DNA from: Amorphochlora amoebiformis
Lineage: Eukaryota > Cercozoa > Chlorarachniophyceae
Assembly: GCA_054601695.1 (NCBI GenBank)
Contig: BAAHQB010000148.1
Span: 372,001-436,000 of the forward strand
Direction of reading: 5' to 3'
DNA length: 64,000 nt
A program made the position numbers and the translations under genes. The notes under the pieces were generated by a model. The model was not told the DNA's origin. It did no database searches and saw only the letters and a list, made by a program, of their open reading frames with translations. This document shows, one piece after another, positions 34,401 through 51,983 of this stretch; within the stretch, counting starts at the first letter, position 1, and every line of letters begins with the position of its first letter.

Positions 34401-35425
34401 GAGATAAGAGAGTGAGAGTGAGAGATAAGAGTGTGAGATTGAGAGATAATGGAGTGAGAGCGAGAGATAAGAGATTGAGAGCAAGAGACAAGAGAGTGAG
34501 AGATAAGAGAGTGAGAGCGAGAGATAAGAGAGTGAGAGATAAGAGAGTGAGAGTGAGAGATAAGAGTGAGAGTGAGAGATAAGAGAGTGAGAGTGAGAGA
34601 TAAGAGAGTGAGAGTGAGAGATAAGAGAGTAAGTGATTAGCTAGAAAGTTCTGAATGATTCATTGAAAATGTCTGGATTAGAGATAAGAGAGTGAGAGTG
34701 AGAGATAAGAGAGTGAGAGTGAGAGATAAGAGAGTAAGTGATTAGCTAGAAAATTCTGAATGATTCAGTGAAAATGTCTGGGTTAGAGATAAGAGAGTGA
34801 GAGTGAGAGATAAGAGAGTAAGTGATTAGCTAGAAAGTTCTGAATGATTCATTGAAAATGTCTGGATTAGAGATAAGAGAGTGAGAGTGAGAGATAAGAG
34901 AGTGAGAGTGAGAGATAAGAGAGTGAGAGTGAGATTTAAGAGAGTAAGTGATTAGCTAGAAAGTTCTGAATGATTCATTGAAAATGTCTGGATTAGAGAT
35001 AAGAGAGTGAGAGTGAGAGATAAGAGAGTGAGAGTGAGAGATAAGAGAGTGAGAGTGAGAGATAAGAGAGTAAGTGATTAGCTACAAAGTTCTGAATGAT
35101 TCATTGAAAATTTCTGGATTAGAGATAAGAGAGTGAGAGTGAGAGATAAGAGAGTGAGAGTGAGAGATAAGAGAGTAAGTGATTAGCTAGAAAGTTCTGA
35201 ATGATTCAGTGAAAATGTCTGGATTAGAGATAGGAGAGTGAGAGTGAGAGATAAGAGAGTGAGAGTGAGAGATAAGAGAGTAAGTGATTAGCTAGAAAGT
35301 TCTGAATGATTCATTGAAAATGTCTGGATTAGAGATAAGAGAGTGAGAGTGAGAGATAAGAGAGTGAGAGTGAGAGATAAGAGAGTAAGTGATTAGCTAG
35401 AAAGTTCTGAATGATTCATTGAAAA
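34400..35425 (+). repeat. GA-derived higher-order satellite, 8 copies
   Basis: Copies of GAGAGATAAGAGAGTGA alternate with a 50-bp spacer (GTAAGTGATTAGCTAGAAAG, then TTCTGAATGATTCATTGAAA). The spacer starts near 34630, 34735, 34816, 34945, 35069, 35175, 35280 and 35385. Unit length (about 80-128 bp) follows the number of GA submodules. Confidence 0.92.
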
Positions 35426-35439
35426 TGTCTGGATTACGT

Positions 35440-35519
35440 CGCTGTGCGCGTCGTACAATCTTCTCCACCCTCTGTTTCATATGGAAGGCATATATTTACA
35501 TATATATAAAACTAATATG

Positions 35520-35555
<36 letters not shown>

Positions 35556-35599
35556 TATATATGTACAGATATATAAGTGTATAGACATATATATATATA

Positions 35600-35677
<78 letters not shown>

Positions 35678-36000
35678 TACATACATAATTGCATAATATA
35701 AATGTATGTATTCATGTATAGGTATACATGTTATGTATATACATACATATATTATATGTATGCATTAATATATACATACATATACATACATACATACATA
35801 TGTGTGTGTATATGTGTACATACATACACAGTTGTATGAATGTATTTATAAATACATAAGTTTATACGAAATACACACCTTTTTCGATATATATACATAT
35901 ACATATATAATATATATATATACATATATACACACACACACATATACATATACACATATACATATACATATATATATATATATATATATTACACATATAT
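35440..36000. repeat. (TA)n tract after a short unique piece
   Basis: A unique stretch (about 35430-35490) is followed by TA arrays with TACA and CACA interruptions. No gene. Confidence 0.75.
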
Positions 36001-37080
<1,080 letters not shown>

Positions 37081-37094
37081 GTGTGTATATATAC

Positions 37095-37151
<57 letters not shown>

Positions 37152-37259
37152 ATATGTATATATGTGTATATAATATATATATATATATACATATATATAC
37201 ACACATATATATATAATATATATATATATATAATATATACATATGTATAAAATTATATA

Positions 37260-37380
37260 TACTTAGAAAACAATATTCATACTATTTACATATAGGTATT
37301 AATATATTATTTGCATATAGGTATTAATACCTAAACAAATGCTTTCGATTCGCCATCCATGAAGCATTATCCTAATCTGT

Positions 37381-37422
<42 letters not shown>

Positions 37423-37490
37423 TATAAAGATATATATATACATATATATATATATATTCATATTAAGCAAACATATGAAAACATAACTCT
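37260..37490. other. AT-rich unique sequence with a short duplication
   Basis: CATATAGGTATTAATA is present near 37289 and 37313. Otherwise unique AT-rich sequence and (TA)n. Confidence 0.5.
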
Positions 37491-37705
37491 CAAGAATGCA
37501 ATAGGGACACGCATCTAGATACGTCGCCAGTTCAGAATATCTGAGAGACTCTTGGAGATTGCTGGAGATCGACTCTTGTTAAATCCCGGTAGTACCGGGT
37601 ATGGGATTCTAGTATGTAATTCTAAGAGCACGGTGAATATGTATGCGGTTATTATGCGGGAGATTTTAGGTATTTTTGTCATAACGATACTTGAAAAGTA
37701 TACCC

Positions 37706-37712
<7 letters not shown>
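37490..37712. other. Complex island, function unknown
   Basis: About 220 bp of non-repetitive DNA carries short open frames on both strands: + from 37552, MEIAGDRLLLNPGSTGYGIL, and a minus frame over the same bases. I recognise neither. It may be a gene or element fragment captured between TA arrays. Confidence 0.3.
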
Positions 37713-37774
<62 letters not shown>

Positions 37775-37917
37775 ATATATATATATATATATATATATTT
37801 AAATATGTATATATAATACATATGTTGTGCATATATTTAAGTTTATAGGTTGTACATGTTCGTATAATATGTGCATACCTATATAACATATATACATATA
37901 TACACATACATATATAC

Positions 37918-37964
<47 letters not shown>

Positions 37965-37989
37965 CTATATCTTCTTAAGGAAGTCTGTA

Positions 37990-38032
<43 letters not shown>

Positions 38033-38094
38033 ATATATATATATATATAAATAATATATATACTTTCTTAAGGAAGTCTGTACTAAATACCTAT

Positions 38095-38126
<32 letters not shown>

Positions 38127-38266
38127 GATATATATACATATACATATGTATTCATGTAATATACATATATACATATATTATATATATATATATTATATAT
38201 ATATATATATATAATATATATATATATACATATATACTTAAGGAAGTCGGTACTAAATAACTATAT

Positions 38267-38337
<71 letters not shown>

Positions 38338-38349
38338 ATGTAGTATATG

Positions 38350-38384
<35 letters not shown>

Positions 38385-38420
38385 CTTCTTAAGGAAGTCG
38401 GTTGTAAAGGGTCCGGCCTC
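37713..38420 (+). repeat. Core repeat CTTAAGGAAGTC, 4 copies in (TA)n
   Basis: TTCTTAAGGAAGTC(T/G)GTA-type cores lie near 37971, 38064, 38237 and 38386; two continue ACTAAATA(C/A)CTATA. Confidence 0.85.
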
Positions 38421-38437
38421 TGGTTCATTGCTCACCT

Positions 38438-38489
<52 letters not shown>

Positions 38490-38517
38490 TACATATTTAT
38501 ATATACATACATATATT

Positions 38518-38594
<77 letters not shown>

Positions 38595-38645
38595 AATATA
38601 TAATTATGCCTATACATATAATACATTATCCATGTATATATGCAA

Positions 38646-38698
<53 letters not shown>

Positions 38699-38760
38699 TT
38701 TTAACACTTTCACACATATAGACACCAAAATCAATACATATTTTATATATGTATATATAC

Positions 38761-38807
<47 letters not shown>

Positions 38808-38837
38808 TATCTATATATATATATACATACATACATA

Positions 38838-38888
<51 letters not shown>

Positions 38889-38941
38889 ATATCTACCTCA
38901 GAGTCTTCCTTTTCCATATACATCTTGCACAACTAAAAATA

Positions 38942-38980
<39 letters not shown>

Positions 38981-38987
38981 ATATATG

Positions 38988-39030
<43 letters not shown>

Positions 39031-39102
39031 CCAATATCATAATACTACTATTAAAAAGTTGTATTAGTAAAAATAACAGTAATAATACAAATTATAAATA
39101 CA

Positions 39103-39187
<85 letters not shown>

Positions 39188-39268
39188 TATGTAAATATAT
39201 GTAATTATAAATACATTATATAGCTATTTTCTATACATCTCGATAAGTAGTATATTTACGTAATATTT

Positions 39269-39309
<41 letters not shown>

Positions 39310-39345
39310 ATGTAAATATATGTTTATAAACATATTAATTTATAT
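38421..39345. repeat. (TA)n tract with a (TTA)n array
   Basis: An ATT/TTA trinucleotide run (about 38440-38473) is followed by TA arrays and short unique AT-rich pieces. No gene. Confidence 0.75.
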
Positions 39346-39349
39346 ACAG

Positions 39350-41250
<1,901 letters not shown>

Positions 41251-41595
41251 TACCTGTATCTCTGCTTGCCGTCTTGCAAAAACAAGCATCTTATGCACTC
41301 CAAACGCCAAAAATACACCCGAGGCGAAATGTGCTGCCACTAGTGTCCTTTGGATTTTCAAATTTGAATTTTCAAATTTGTATTTTTCAAATTTGAATTT
41401 GAATTAAAATTTCGGTTTATGTTATGTGATTAAAGCTCTCTCTAGGTAGATCGTAGGTTATGATTAAGATTAATAATATGAAAAGAGAGAAACGGATATA
41501 CGAGAAGCGAAAAAAACGTTTTTAAACTTTTTTTTTTTTTTAGGAAAAAAGCAAAAACAAATTTGCGCTTTGAAAAAGTGTTTGAATAAGGGGAT
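41251..41595. other. Complex island with TTCAAATTTGAA palindromes
   Basis: Unique sequence contains TTCAAATTTGAA at 41357-41368 and 41386-41397, with a one-sided variant between them. An oligo-T tract lies near 41527. The minus-strand frame here runs into (TA)n and is not convincing. No gene was recognised. Confidence 0.5.
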
Positions 41596-41599
41596 TGAG

Positions 41600-43125
<1,526 letters not shown>

Positions 43126-43189
43126 GTATATGTATACACATATACGCCAATACATACATACACACACACATATATATATATATATATCG

Positions 43190-43280
43190 CTTGTAATAGT
43201 ACATGTATATTTATATGTATAGATATACATTTCAAAGTTCAAACAACAAACGTTTTGAGGTTTTAGAAACTCGCACTGAT

Positions 43281-43322
<42 letters not shown>

Positions 43323-43349
43323 ATATATATATATATATATATATGTGTG

Positions 43350-43421
<72 letters not shown>

Positions 43422-43612
43422 ACACGTAGGTAATAGTACATGTACATTTATGCGTGTAGATATGCATTTCTAAAGTCAAACAAAAAACGTTAGAATAATA
43501 CATATGTTACTTTATATGTATTTATAAATACATATGTATATATATGTGTATATAAATACATATTTGTATATATATATATAATTATATATATATATATATA
43601 ATTAGTATGTAC

Positions 43613-43666
<54 letters not shown>

Positions 43667-43740
43667 ATATATATATACATGTGTGTATATGCGAATATAC
43701 CCTACTGAGGGTTTTAGAAACTCGCGCTTTATTATTATAT
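43190..43740. repeat. Two duplicated cores in (TA)n
   Basis: GTAATAGTACATGTA(T/C)ATTTAT, continuing to AAACGTT, occurs at about 43194-43255 and 43431-43491. GGTTTTAGAAACTCGC occurs near 43260 and 43711. Confidence 0.85.
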
Positions 43741-45265
43741 ATTAGTCAACCGTCAATGGGGAGTCCACCATTCGTAGCCTCACCCTAATATATACATATA
43801 GTTGTATCTATATGTATACATATATATTTATATATAGAAGGAGAAATAAATACTATGTGTGTATTCTTGCCGGGAAGGAAATATACGTTGGAAAATATAT
43901 TACCCTTGCTTCTGCAAACTGAAAAGACACGCTTGCGTATATACGCTCAGTGTAACGTAAATTCCATATAGCCCATACTGTAAAAAAAAGAACCAAAAAA
44001 ACAGTGATTACGAAAAATAGAGAAAGATGAAGGAACAGTATAAAAAAAGCTAAAATTCGGACATCTTCGAACACGGATCTCTTGTTTATCTCACTCTTCG
44101 ACTGATATACGAATGCAAGGGATAAGGTTAAGGTCCCATATACAAAACAATACAAATCATATCCAAACAGAGAACCCCTCTGTACTAAAAATAGACGGGC
44201 CGCACAAGAACACAGGCATACTTTCGGAAGACATGCGAAAAAACGGATCGAAAAGAGGTACGTAGCCTAAGATTTCGAAGTATTCAACCCTCCCCGTGCC
44301 CCATGCCGAAGAAATTCTTCATTTTTCGGCGAAAAACTCACCATAACACCGGCGTGGGCGTCGAGCCCGGACACGCCAACCATAGCGGTTTTCGAGCTTG
44401 GGGGTCTGCGACCCGGAGTTGTTTTTTCTCTCTTCAATTTTTCTACCGACAAATTAAAACTTTTCGAGAATTCATCAATCTAATCATCCTTAACAGCCCT
44501 CTAATACAAGAGAATGATTTATTAGAGGTCTAATGTACACGTGTGTAGTTTATTGATATCCGGATAAAAAAACGCTAATACCTTTACTGCCCGCTTCGCA
44601 CGTGCAGAGTTCGAGACGACAGTTTCGGATCTTTTTCCTCGCTCGTATGTCCTGATATTAGGTAAAATCACCAAGAATACACACTTTAATTCTTCGGTTT
44701 CTTCATCCTTCGGCTGCATCTTTGCCCGACAGCCAAAGCCAATGGTGTGTGCGGGTCCTTGTGTGCGTGTTCGATCGCACATACACCACCGACCAATTGA
44801 AAAAAATGCCAAAATCTACTTGTCCTCTCTCAGAATACACCGAGCCCCACGTTCCTAGACCTTGCCTTTTGCCGACAAACACTGTGTGACACTTGGAAAC
44901 GCTTCCGGTGTTGAAGTGATGCCACTGTTCGTAGCCAACGCACTGTTTGGCACTGTGCGCGGTGTGTTCTTACCTGTGAGCACAGAAAGGGTGGCTTGCG
45001 TCTCAGTACGTACCCACTGGTTAGACCGAACCATCTGCCAGGGTCGACTTACTTCGTCTTCTTGTTGTGGGGTGCATAAAGCGATGGTTTTCGCGGTATA
45101 TTCGGTCTGTATGTTTACTGGGCCGGAGAATTTATAATTGGGCGGAAGAATTAACAATTAAACGAATGATCAAAACGTTTATAAATTTCTCGCGTGTAGT
45201 TGCAATATTAGAATTTGTCGAGTGTAAGGTGTTCTGTTTTCTAGGTTGTTTCAGCTAGATCTGAT
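43740..45265 (-). other. 1.5-kb complex island, possible unrecognised minus-strand gene
   Basis: This is the longest non-repetitive stretch apart from the helicase locus. Minus-strand open frames lie at 45157-44855 (begins MLILPPNYKFSGP), 44812-44522 (MAFFSIGRWCMCD, later KCVFLVILPNIRTYERGKR), 44452-44267 and 44155-43853. The last has hydrophobic runs such as ILAFFILFLHLSLFF that could be membrane segments. Donor-like minus-strand motifs are GTAAGT near 45052, GTAAGA near 44973 and GTGAGT near 44340. I could not join these into a convincing protein and recognise no family; plus-strand frames overlap. Confidence 0.28.
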
Positions 45266-45309
45266 ATCGCCCATGGTGTGTAAAGGTATCATGAAGAATT
45301 ACAGGTATG

Positions 45310-45321
45310 GTAAACGTTAAA

Positions 45322-45417
<96 letters not shown>

Positions 45418-45464
45418 TTGTGTGTGTATATCATTGAATATATATACGTATATACATATGTGTG

Positions 45465-45527
<63 letters not shown>

Positions 45528-45547
45528 ATACATATGTGTTTATAATA

Positions 45548-45592
<45 letters not shown>

Positions 45593-45666
45593 CAATAGTA
45601 TGTAATTACATACACAGTGACATACACAGTACATCATGCTAAAGGGTCTGGAGAATACGATTGAGG

Positions 45667-45709
<43 letters not shown>

Positions 45710-45720
45710 GTATGATCGTT
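45310..45720. repeat. (TA)n/(TG)n tract
   Basis: TA arrays with TGTGTGTGTG segments and a unique insert at about 45596-45670. No gene. Confidence 0.8.
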
Positions 45721-45833
45721 GGATTTGTGGGTATGTGTAATATACAATGGAGGACCGCATGTCATGCATCAATATTCTTTTCCTCCTCTTCAGCATTTCT
45801 TCCAGCACTAACGTGAGATTAGAGTCAGACTTA

Positions 45834-45907
45834 GCGTTAGGGTTAGGGTTAGGGTTAGGGTTAGGGTTAGGGTTAGGGTTAGGGTTAGGGTTAGGGTTAG
45901 GGTTAGG
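45834..45907 (+). repeat. Short perfect TTAGGG array
   Basis: About eleven near-perfect TTAGGG hexamers in otherwise unique sequence. Confidence 0.92.
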
Positions 45908-46217
45908 ACCACCCCTACAGCCTACAGTAGGTATGGAGACAAGCTTGTCACTGTTTGTGACATGAGCCGAATAATAAATTTAGTATGAAGACAATTGTCG
46001 ACCAATTTTTATCCTGCCGTCACGAAGAGTGACACTCCATGGGGTACCAGAACTAATACTAGTTTTATACTCTCAGATAATAGTTGTTACTAAATGTTTT
46101 TTTTTTATGAAATGGTTACCTCTATTCTACGTTCTTTGACTCAGAAAACTTACTGTACGTCTAGTACATGTATACTTGTAAATATATATTCATATATCAT
46201 GATACATATATTACATG

Positions 46218-46253
<36 letters not shown>

Positions 46254-46270
46254 CAAAATATGATATATCT

Positions 46271-46305
<35 letters not shown>

Positions 46306-46328
46306 TTATATATATCAAAATATGATAT

Positions 46329-46364
<36 letters not shown>

Positions 46365-46598
46365 CATACACGAACATTATATATATTGAATATACATGTA
46401 TACTAGTATATGATATATATATATATATATATAAATATCATGATTCATGATTCATGATATGTGTACATCTATAGCTACTAGGATATTCGACTAGATCTAG
46501 AAATATATAATGTAGTATATATACATACACATATAATACTATTAAAATATATATGATATCTAAATATACTAGAATATGTACATACATCTTTAATAATT

Positions 46599-46685
<87 letters not shown>

Positions 46686-46720
46686 TACATACATATACAT
46701 ATATACTTCTTTTTTATCAC

Positions 46721-46753
<33 letters not shown>

Positions 46754-47130
46754 CATATAGAAACTAGATATGTGACATAATAAATAACCAACTTAACTCT
46801 ATCTTTCAGTAGCTAGATAGGAGAATTTTCTTGGAATTCCTGGATCTAGGCCTCTGATTCTACATATATCGTTAGACTATTTATGAGAGATATAGGCCAA
46901 ACCTCTAGCTATATGCGTTACCATTTCAACTGTTAAAATTCTAGAAAATTCCAGAAAATTCTGGAGATTCTAGAAAATTTCTAGAAATTTCTAGAAATTC
47001 TAGAAATTCTAGAAAATCGACATTAGTCTGAGTCATCAGAATCATGGTCTCTTTTCCCTTCTTTCGAGAGGCTACCAAGACACCGGGGAAACCTAAGGTT
47101 TGTGCTTTGGTTTGCATTATGATGTGATGC
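45908..47130. other. Second CTAG-rich region with (TA)n inserts
   Basis: Unique DNA and TA arrays, with at least 16 CTAG tetramers (46060-47010). No gene was recognised. The minus-strand frame ending at 46941 reads [10 protein letters not shown] because of the TTCTAGAA array. Confidence 0.5.
46939..47014. repeat. TTCTAGAA palindrome array, about 10-bp period
   Basis: TTCnnGAA units start at 46939, 46949, 46968, 46979, 46989, 46998 and 47007; all but one read TTCTAGAA. Each matches the heat-shock-element arrangement nTTCnnGAAn. Whether it is a regulatory site or simple satellite cannot be told from sequence. Confidence 0.7.
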
Positions 47131-47194
47131 ATGTCTACATATATATATATATATATATATATAGTACAAACATATATATATATATAATATATAT

Positions 47195-47238
<44 letters not shown>

Positions 47239-47244
47239 TACATA

Positions 47245-47289
<45 letters not shown>

Positions 47290-47538
47290 TATACATGTAT
47301 AATATATACACACGCAATATATATACATACATACATATATACACACATATATATATACACATATATACATACATATATATATACATACATACATACACAT
47401 CTTCATATAAATATATACATATATACATGTACATATACAAATATTTACGTACATATTATATCTAAAAAACATATATCGATGGATATCTATTTGCAAATAG
47501 TAAGTATGTGTATAGTGGGTAGTTCCCTCATATATATC

Positions 47539-47578
<40 letters not shown>

Positions 47579-47580
47579 CT
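47131..47580. repeat. (TA)n with TACA interruptions
   Basis: TA/CATA repeat without a gene; unique bits near 47460-47545. Confidence 0.75.
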
Positions 47581-47830
47581 ATTTCGTGAATTTTCATAAA
47601 TTCACCAAAAAACATTTCATAGATTCACCCTCTCAAATCTACAAATAAATACATAAAAACGACATATAAATATAAACATAGTCACCCAATACATATTCAA
47701 AATTCATTATGCGAATATTTAATTACGTAGAAAAAAAAAAGCGGCTTTTCGAGAAAAAAAGTGAGCAAAAATCGAAAATACCATTTGGTGAGTACAGAAG
47801 AGGCCGACAGGGCGGACTCTCTAGGTTGTT
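47581..47830. other. Unique AT-rich sequence
   Basis: Contains three ATTCACC/ATTCATA-like pieces, an A10 tract and CGAGAAAAAAAGTGAGC. No open frame of note. Confidence 0.4.
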
Positions 47831-47915
47831 GGGTTTCACCCAAATTCAACCGACCACGTGAGGTCTAATATATGAAATATATGCATAAATATATATCTGA
47901 ATATATATTTATATG

Positions 47916-47965
<50 letters not shown>

Positions 47966-48023
47966 CGTTGGATTTCTCACAAATTCAACCGACCAACTGA
48001 GGTCTAATATATGAAATTTATGC

Positions 48024-48061
<38 letters not shown>

Positions 48062-48185
48062 GTATATATATATATATGTATGTATTAGTATATATATATA
48101 TATATATGTATATGTATGTATATGTATATATATTTACACCTATATCGTTTGATTCTCCCAAATTCAACCGACCACGATTTACATA
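47830..48185 (+). repeat. Core repeat AATTCAACCGACCA, 3 copies
   Basis: AAATTCAACCGACCA, the first two followed by (C/A)GTGAGGTCTAATATATG or a close variant, lies near 47841, 47980 and 48159. The preceding GTTGG(G/A)TTTC or GTTTGATTC is also shared. Confidence 0.83.
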
Positions 48186-48204
48186 TATATTTATAGATAT
48201 GTAT

Positions 48205-48294
48205 ATATATTATAGTTTCATATAAATGCGCACTTATATGTTACCCCTATGAGTGCCCTTACGACTGTTTCACTATCATCTTATATATATATTC

Positions 48295-48329
<35 letters not shown>

Positions 48330-48520
48330 TCATATATTATATTTACATATCTATTTATAGATATGTATATATTATAGTTTCATATAAATGCGCACTTATA
48401 TGTTACCCCTATGAGTGCCTTTACGACTGTTTCCCTATCATCGTATATATATGTATTTTATATACATATAGATATACACATATTATATATTATATATGTG
48501 CATATATACAAACACACACG

Positions 48521-48551
<31 letters not shown>

Positions 48552-48868
48552 TTGTATATATATATATATGTATATATATTATATAGATATGTGTATATAC
48601 TAGTTTCTTATATGTTCCCACTATAAATGCGCTTACGACCGTTTCACTGTCATCATAATATATATGTATATATATATATATGTATATTATGTATATATAT
48701 ATATATATATAGATATACACATATTTATATATTACATATGTACATGTATATATATATATGTATTATAGATATGTGTATATTATAGTTTCTTATATGTTCC
48801 CACTATAAATGCGCTTACGACCGTCTCACTGTCATCATAATATATATGTATATATATATATATGTATG

Positions 48869-48911
<43 letters not shown>

Positions 48912-48912
48912 T

Positions 48913-48965
<53 letters not shown>

Positions 48966-49258
48966 ATATGTATATTATAGTTTCTTATATGTTCCCACTA
49001 TAAATGCGCTTACGACCGTTTCACTGTCATCATAATATATATGTATATAAATATATGTATGTATAATAAATATGTATATATATATATATATACATATTTA
49101 TATATTACATATGTACATATATATACACACACAGATATACATATATAGATAGATATGTGTATATTATAGTTTCTTATATGTTCCCACTATAAATTCGCTT
49201 ACGACCGTTTCACTGTCATCATAATATATATGTATATAAATATATACATGTATAATAA

Positions 49259-49311
<53 letters not shown>

Positions 49312-49339
49312 TATATATTACATATGTACATATACACAC

Positions 49340-49372
<33 letters not shown>

Positions 49373-49717
49373 GATAGATATGTGTATATTATAGTTTCTT
49401 ATATGTTCCCACTATAAATGCGCTTACGACCGTTTTACTGTCCTCATAATATATATGTGCATATATATATGTAGGTATATTATATATGTAGATATTCACA
49501 TATTTATATATTAAATATGTACATATATATATATATATATTATGTTTCTTATATGTTACCCCTGTGAGTGCGCTTACGACCGTTTCACTATCGTCATAAT
49601 ATATATATGCATATATATATATATATGTATGCATATTATATATACAAATATACACATATTTATATATTACATATGTACATATGTATATATATATATATAC
49701 ATATATTTATATATATA

Positions 49718-49803
<86 letters not shown>

Positions 49804-49890
49804 ATATTTACATATAGATATGTGTATATTATAGTTTCTTATATGTTACCCCTGTGAGAGCGCTTATGACCGTTTCGCTATCATCTTCAT
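48205..49890 (+). repeat. Core repeat with CGCTTACGACCGTTTCACT, 9 copies
   Basis: A core of about 75 bp (ATTATAGTTTCTTATATGTT, CCCACTATAAATGCGCTTAC, GACCGTTTCACTGTCATCAT) occurs near 48210, 48375, 48600, 48780, 48974, 49166, 49389, 49540 and 49828. Two sub-types differ: TTCCCACTATAAATGCGC and TTACCCCTGTGAGTGCGC. (TA)n of varying length lies between copies. Confidence 0.92.
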
Positions 49891-49915
49891 TATCTATATA
49901 TATATTTGTATGTAT

Positions 49916-49989
<74 letters not shown>

Positions 49990-50042
49990 AAATATACTCA
50001 CATACGTATGTATAATGTATACATGCACATATGTACACACAT

Positions 50043-50077
<35 letters not shown>

Positions 50078-50109
50078 TTATAGATACACTGACATACACA
50101 CACACAAAG

Positions 50110-50198
<89 letters not shown>

Positions 50199-50280
50199 TA
50201 TTTACATATATCTGTGTGTGTATACATATACACACAGATATTTAACTGTATAAATATATATAGATATATCAGTATATTCT

Positions 50281-50327
<47 letters not shown>

Positions 50328-50452
50328 AGTTGTAATATTTGAATTTATATATATATATATATATCTATGTATATATATATATATATACAAAGATACATCA
50401 TTGACTTATTAATATAGTATCAGATATATATATATATATACATACATATATG

Positions 50453-50484
<32 letters not shown>

Positions 50485-50580
50485 GTATCGTACTTCGTTT
50501 CCTGCGTTTCTTCATAAGGCGTGCCTATATACCAACAAAATTAGTATAAAACTAATGAGATATGTCATTATGCTCAGAAT
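49891..50580. repeat. (TA)n tract
   Basis: TA arrays with ACACACAGATAT pieces and a short unique end (50484-50580). No gene. Confidence 0.8.
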
Positions 50581-50584
50581 AAGA

Positions 50585-51440
50585 ACTTTCTGGTTAGGAT
50601 TAGAACTTTCTGACTTGGGTTAGAACATTCTACTTAGGGTCAGAACTTTCTGCTTAGGGTCAGAACTTTCTGCTTAGGGTTAGAAGTTTCTTGTTAGGGT
50701 TTGAAGTTTCTGGTTAGAGTTAGAACTTTCTGGTTTGGGTAGAATGTTCTGGTTAGGGTTAGAACTTTCCGGTTAGGGTTAGAATGTTCCGGTTAGGGTT
50801 AGAACTTTCTGGTTATGGTTAGAACTTTCTGGTTAAGGTTAGAACTTTCTGGTTAGGGTTAGAACTATCTGCTTAAGGTTAGAACCTTCTGGTTAGGGTT
50901 AGAAGTTTCTGGTTAGGGTTAGAAATTTCTGGCTAGGGTTAAAACTTTCTGGTTAGGGTTAGAAGTTTCTGGTTAGGGGTTAGAATTTTCTGGCTAGGGT
51001 AAGAACTTTCTGGTTAGGGTTAGAAGTTTCTGGTTAGGGGTTAGAATTTTCTGGCTAGGGTAAGAGCTTTCTGGTTAGGGTAAGAACTTTCTGCTTAAGG
51101 TTAGAACCTTCTGGTTAGGATTAGAATGTTCTGCTTAGGGTTAGAACTTTCTGGTTAGGTTTAGAAGTTTCTGGTTTGTATTGGAAGTTTCTGCTTAGGG
51201 TTAGAACTTTCTAAGGATTAGAACTTTCTGATTAGAGTTAGAACTTTCTGGTAAGGGTTAGAACTTTCTACTTAGGGTTAGACTTCTGCTTAGGGTTTAG
51301 AACTTTCTGCTTAGGGTTAGAACTTTCTGGTTAGGGTTAGAACTTTCTGGTTAGGATTGGAAGTTTCTGCTTAGGGTTAGAACTTTCTGGTAAGGTTAGA
51401 AGTTTCTCATTAGGGTTAGATTTTTCTGCTCCGTGTTATG
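50585..51440 (+). repeat. 20-bp satellite TTAGGGTTAGAACTTTCTGG, about 40 copies
   Basis: The unit joins a telomere hexamer to a 14-bp insert. The insert keeps GAAnnTTC in most copies while nn varies (CT, CA, GT, TG, CC, AT, TT). Unit length is 19-21 bp and order is head to tail throughout. No gene. Confidence 0.93.
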
Positions 51441-51690
51441 ACTTTCTGATGGTTGGGATGATAATTCTCTCTTTCTATCTTTCCGGCTTTAATTCTTTTT
51501 TTTTTTTTTTTTTTCCCTCTCTCATGCTCTCTTATTATATTTACATATATATATAGATATATATTTATGCATATATATATATATGTGTATATATATATAA
51601 GTCTATATATAAATGTTTCACGTTTGTTCAAGTACATTTATATTTGTATTTGTTATATATATATATATATACATATATTTCTATAACTGC

Positions 51691-51723
<33 letters not shown>

Positions 51724-51730
51724 CATATAT

Positions 51731-51763
<33 letters not shown>

Positions 51764-51810
51764 CCACAATATATAACTCTTTATATACACCCAAAAAAGG
51801 ATATATATAC

Positions 51811-51843
<33 letters not shown>

Positions 51844-51983
51844 GATTAAGCGTTACAGAAAGAGACAATTCATATCATATCAGAATAAGTAGATAGAAGA
51901 TATATATATATATATATCTTGTATTAGAGACATTAACAAAGACAAATAGAGAGTGAGGGAGAGAAGAGAGATTTAATCGAGAG
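51441..51983. repeat. T-rich stretch and (TA)n tract
   Basis: A T19-20 run near 51498 is followed by TA arrays and a purine-rich end (51945-51985). No gene. Confidence 0.7.

Noticed and set aside
48205-49890. CRISPR-like array (regular repeats with spacers)
   Set aside because: The repeats are about 75 bp, the gaps are (TA)n rather than unique spacers, and the DNA is eukaryotic.
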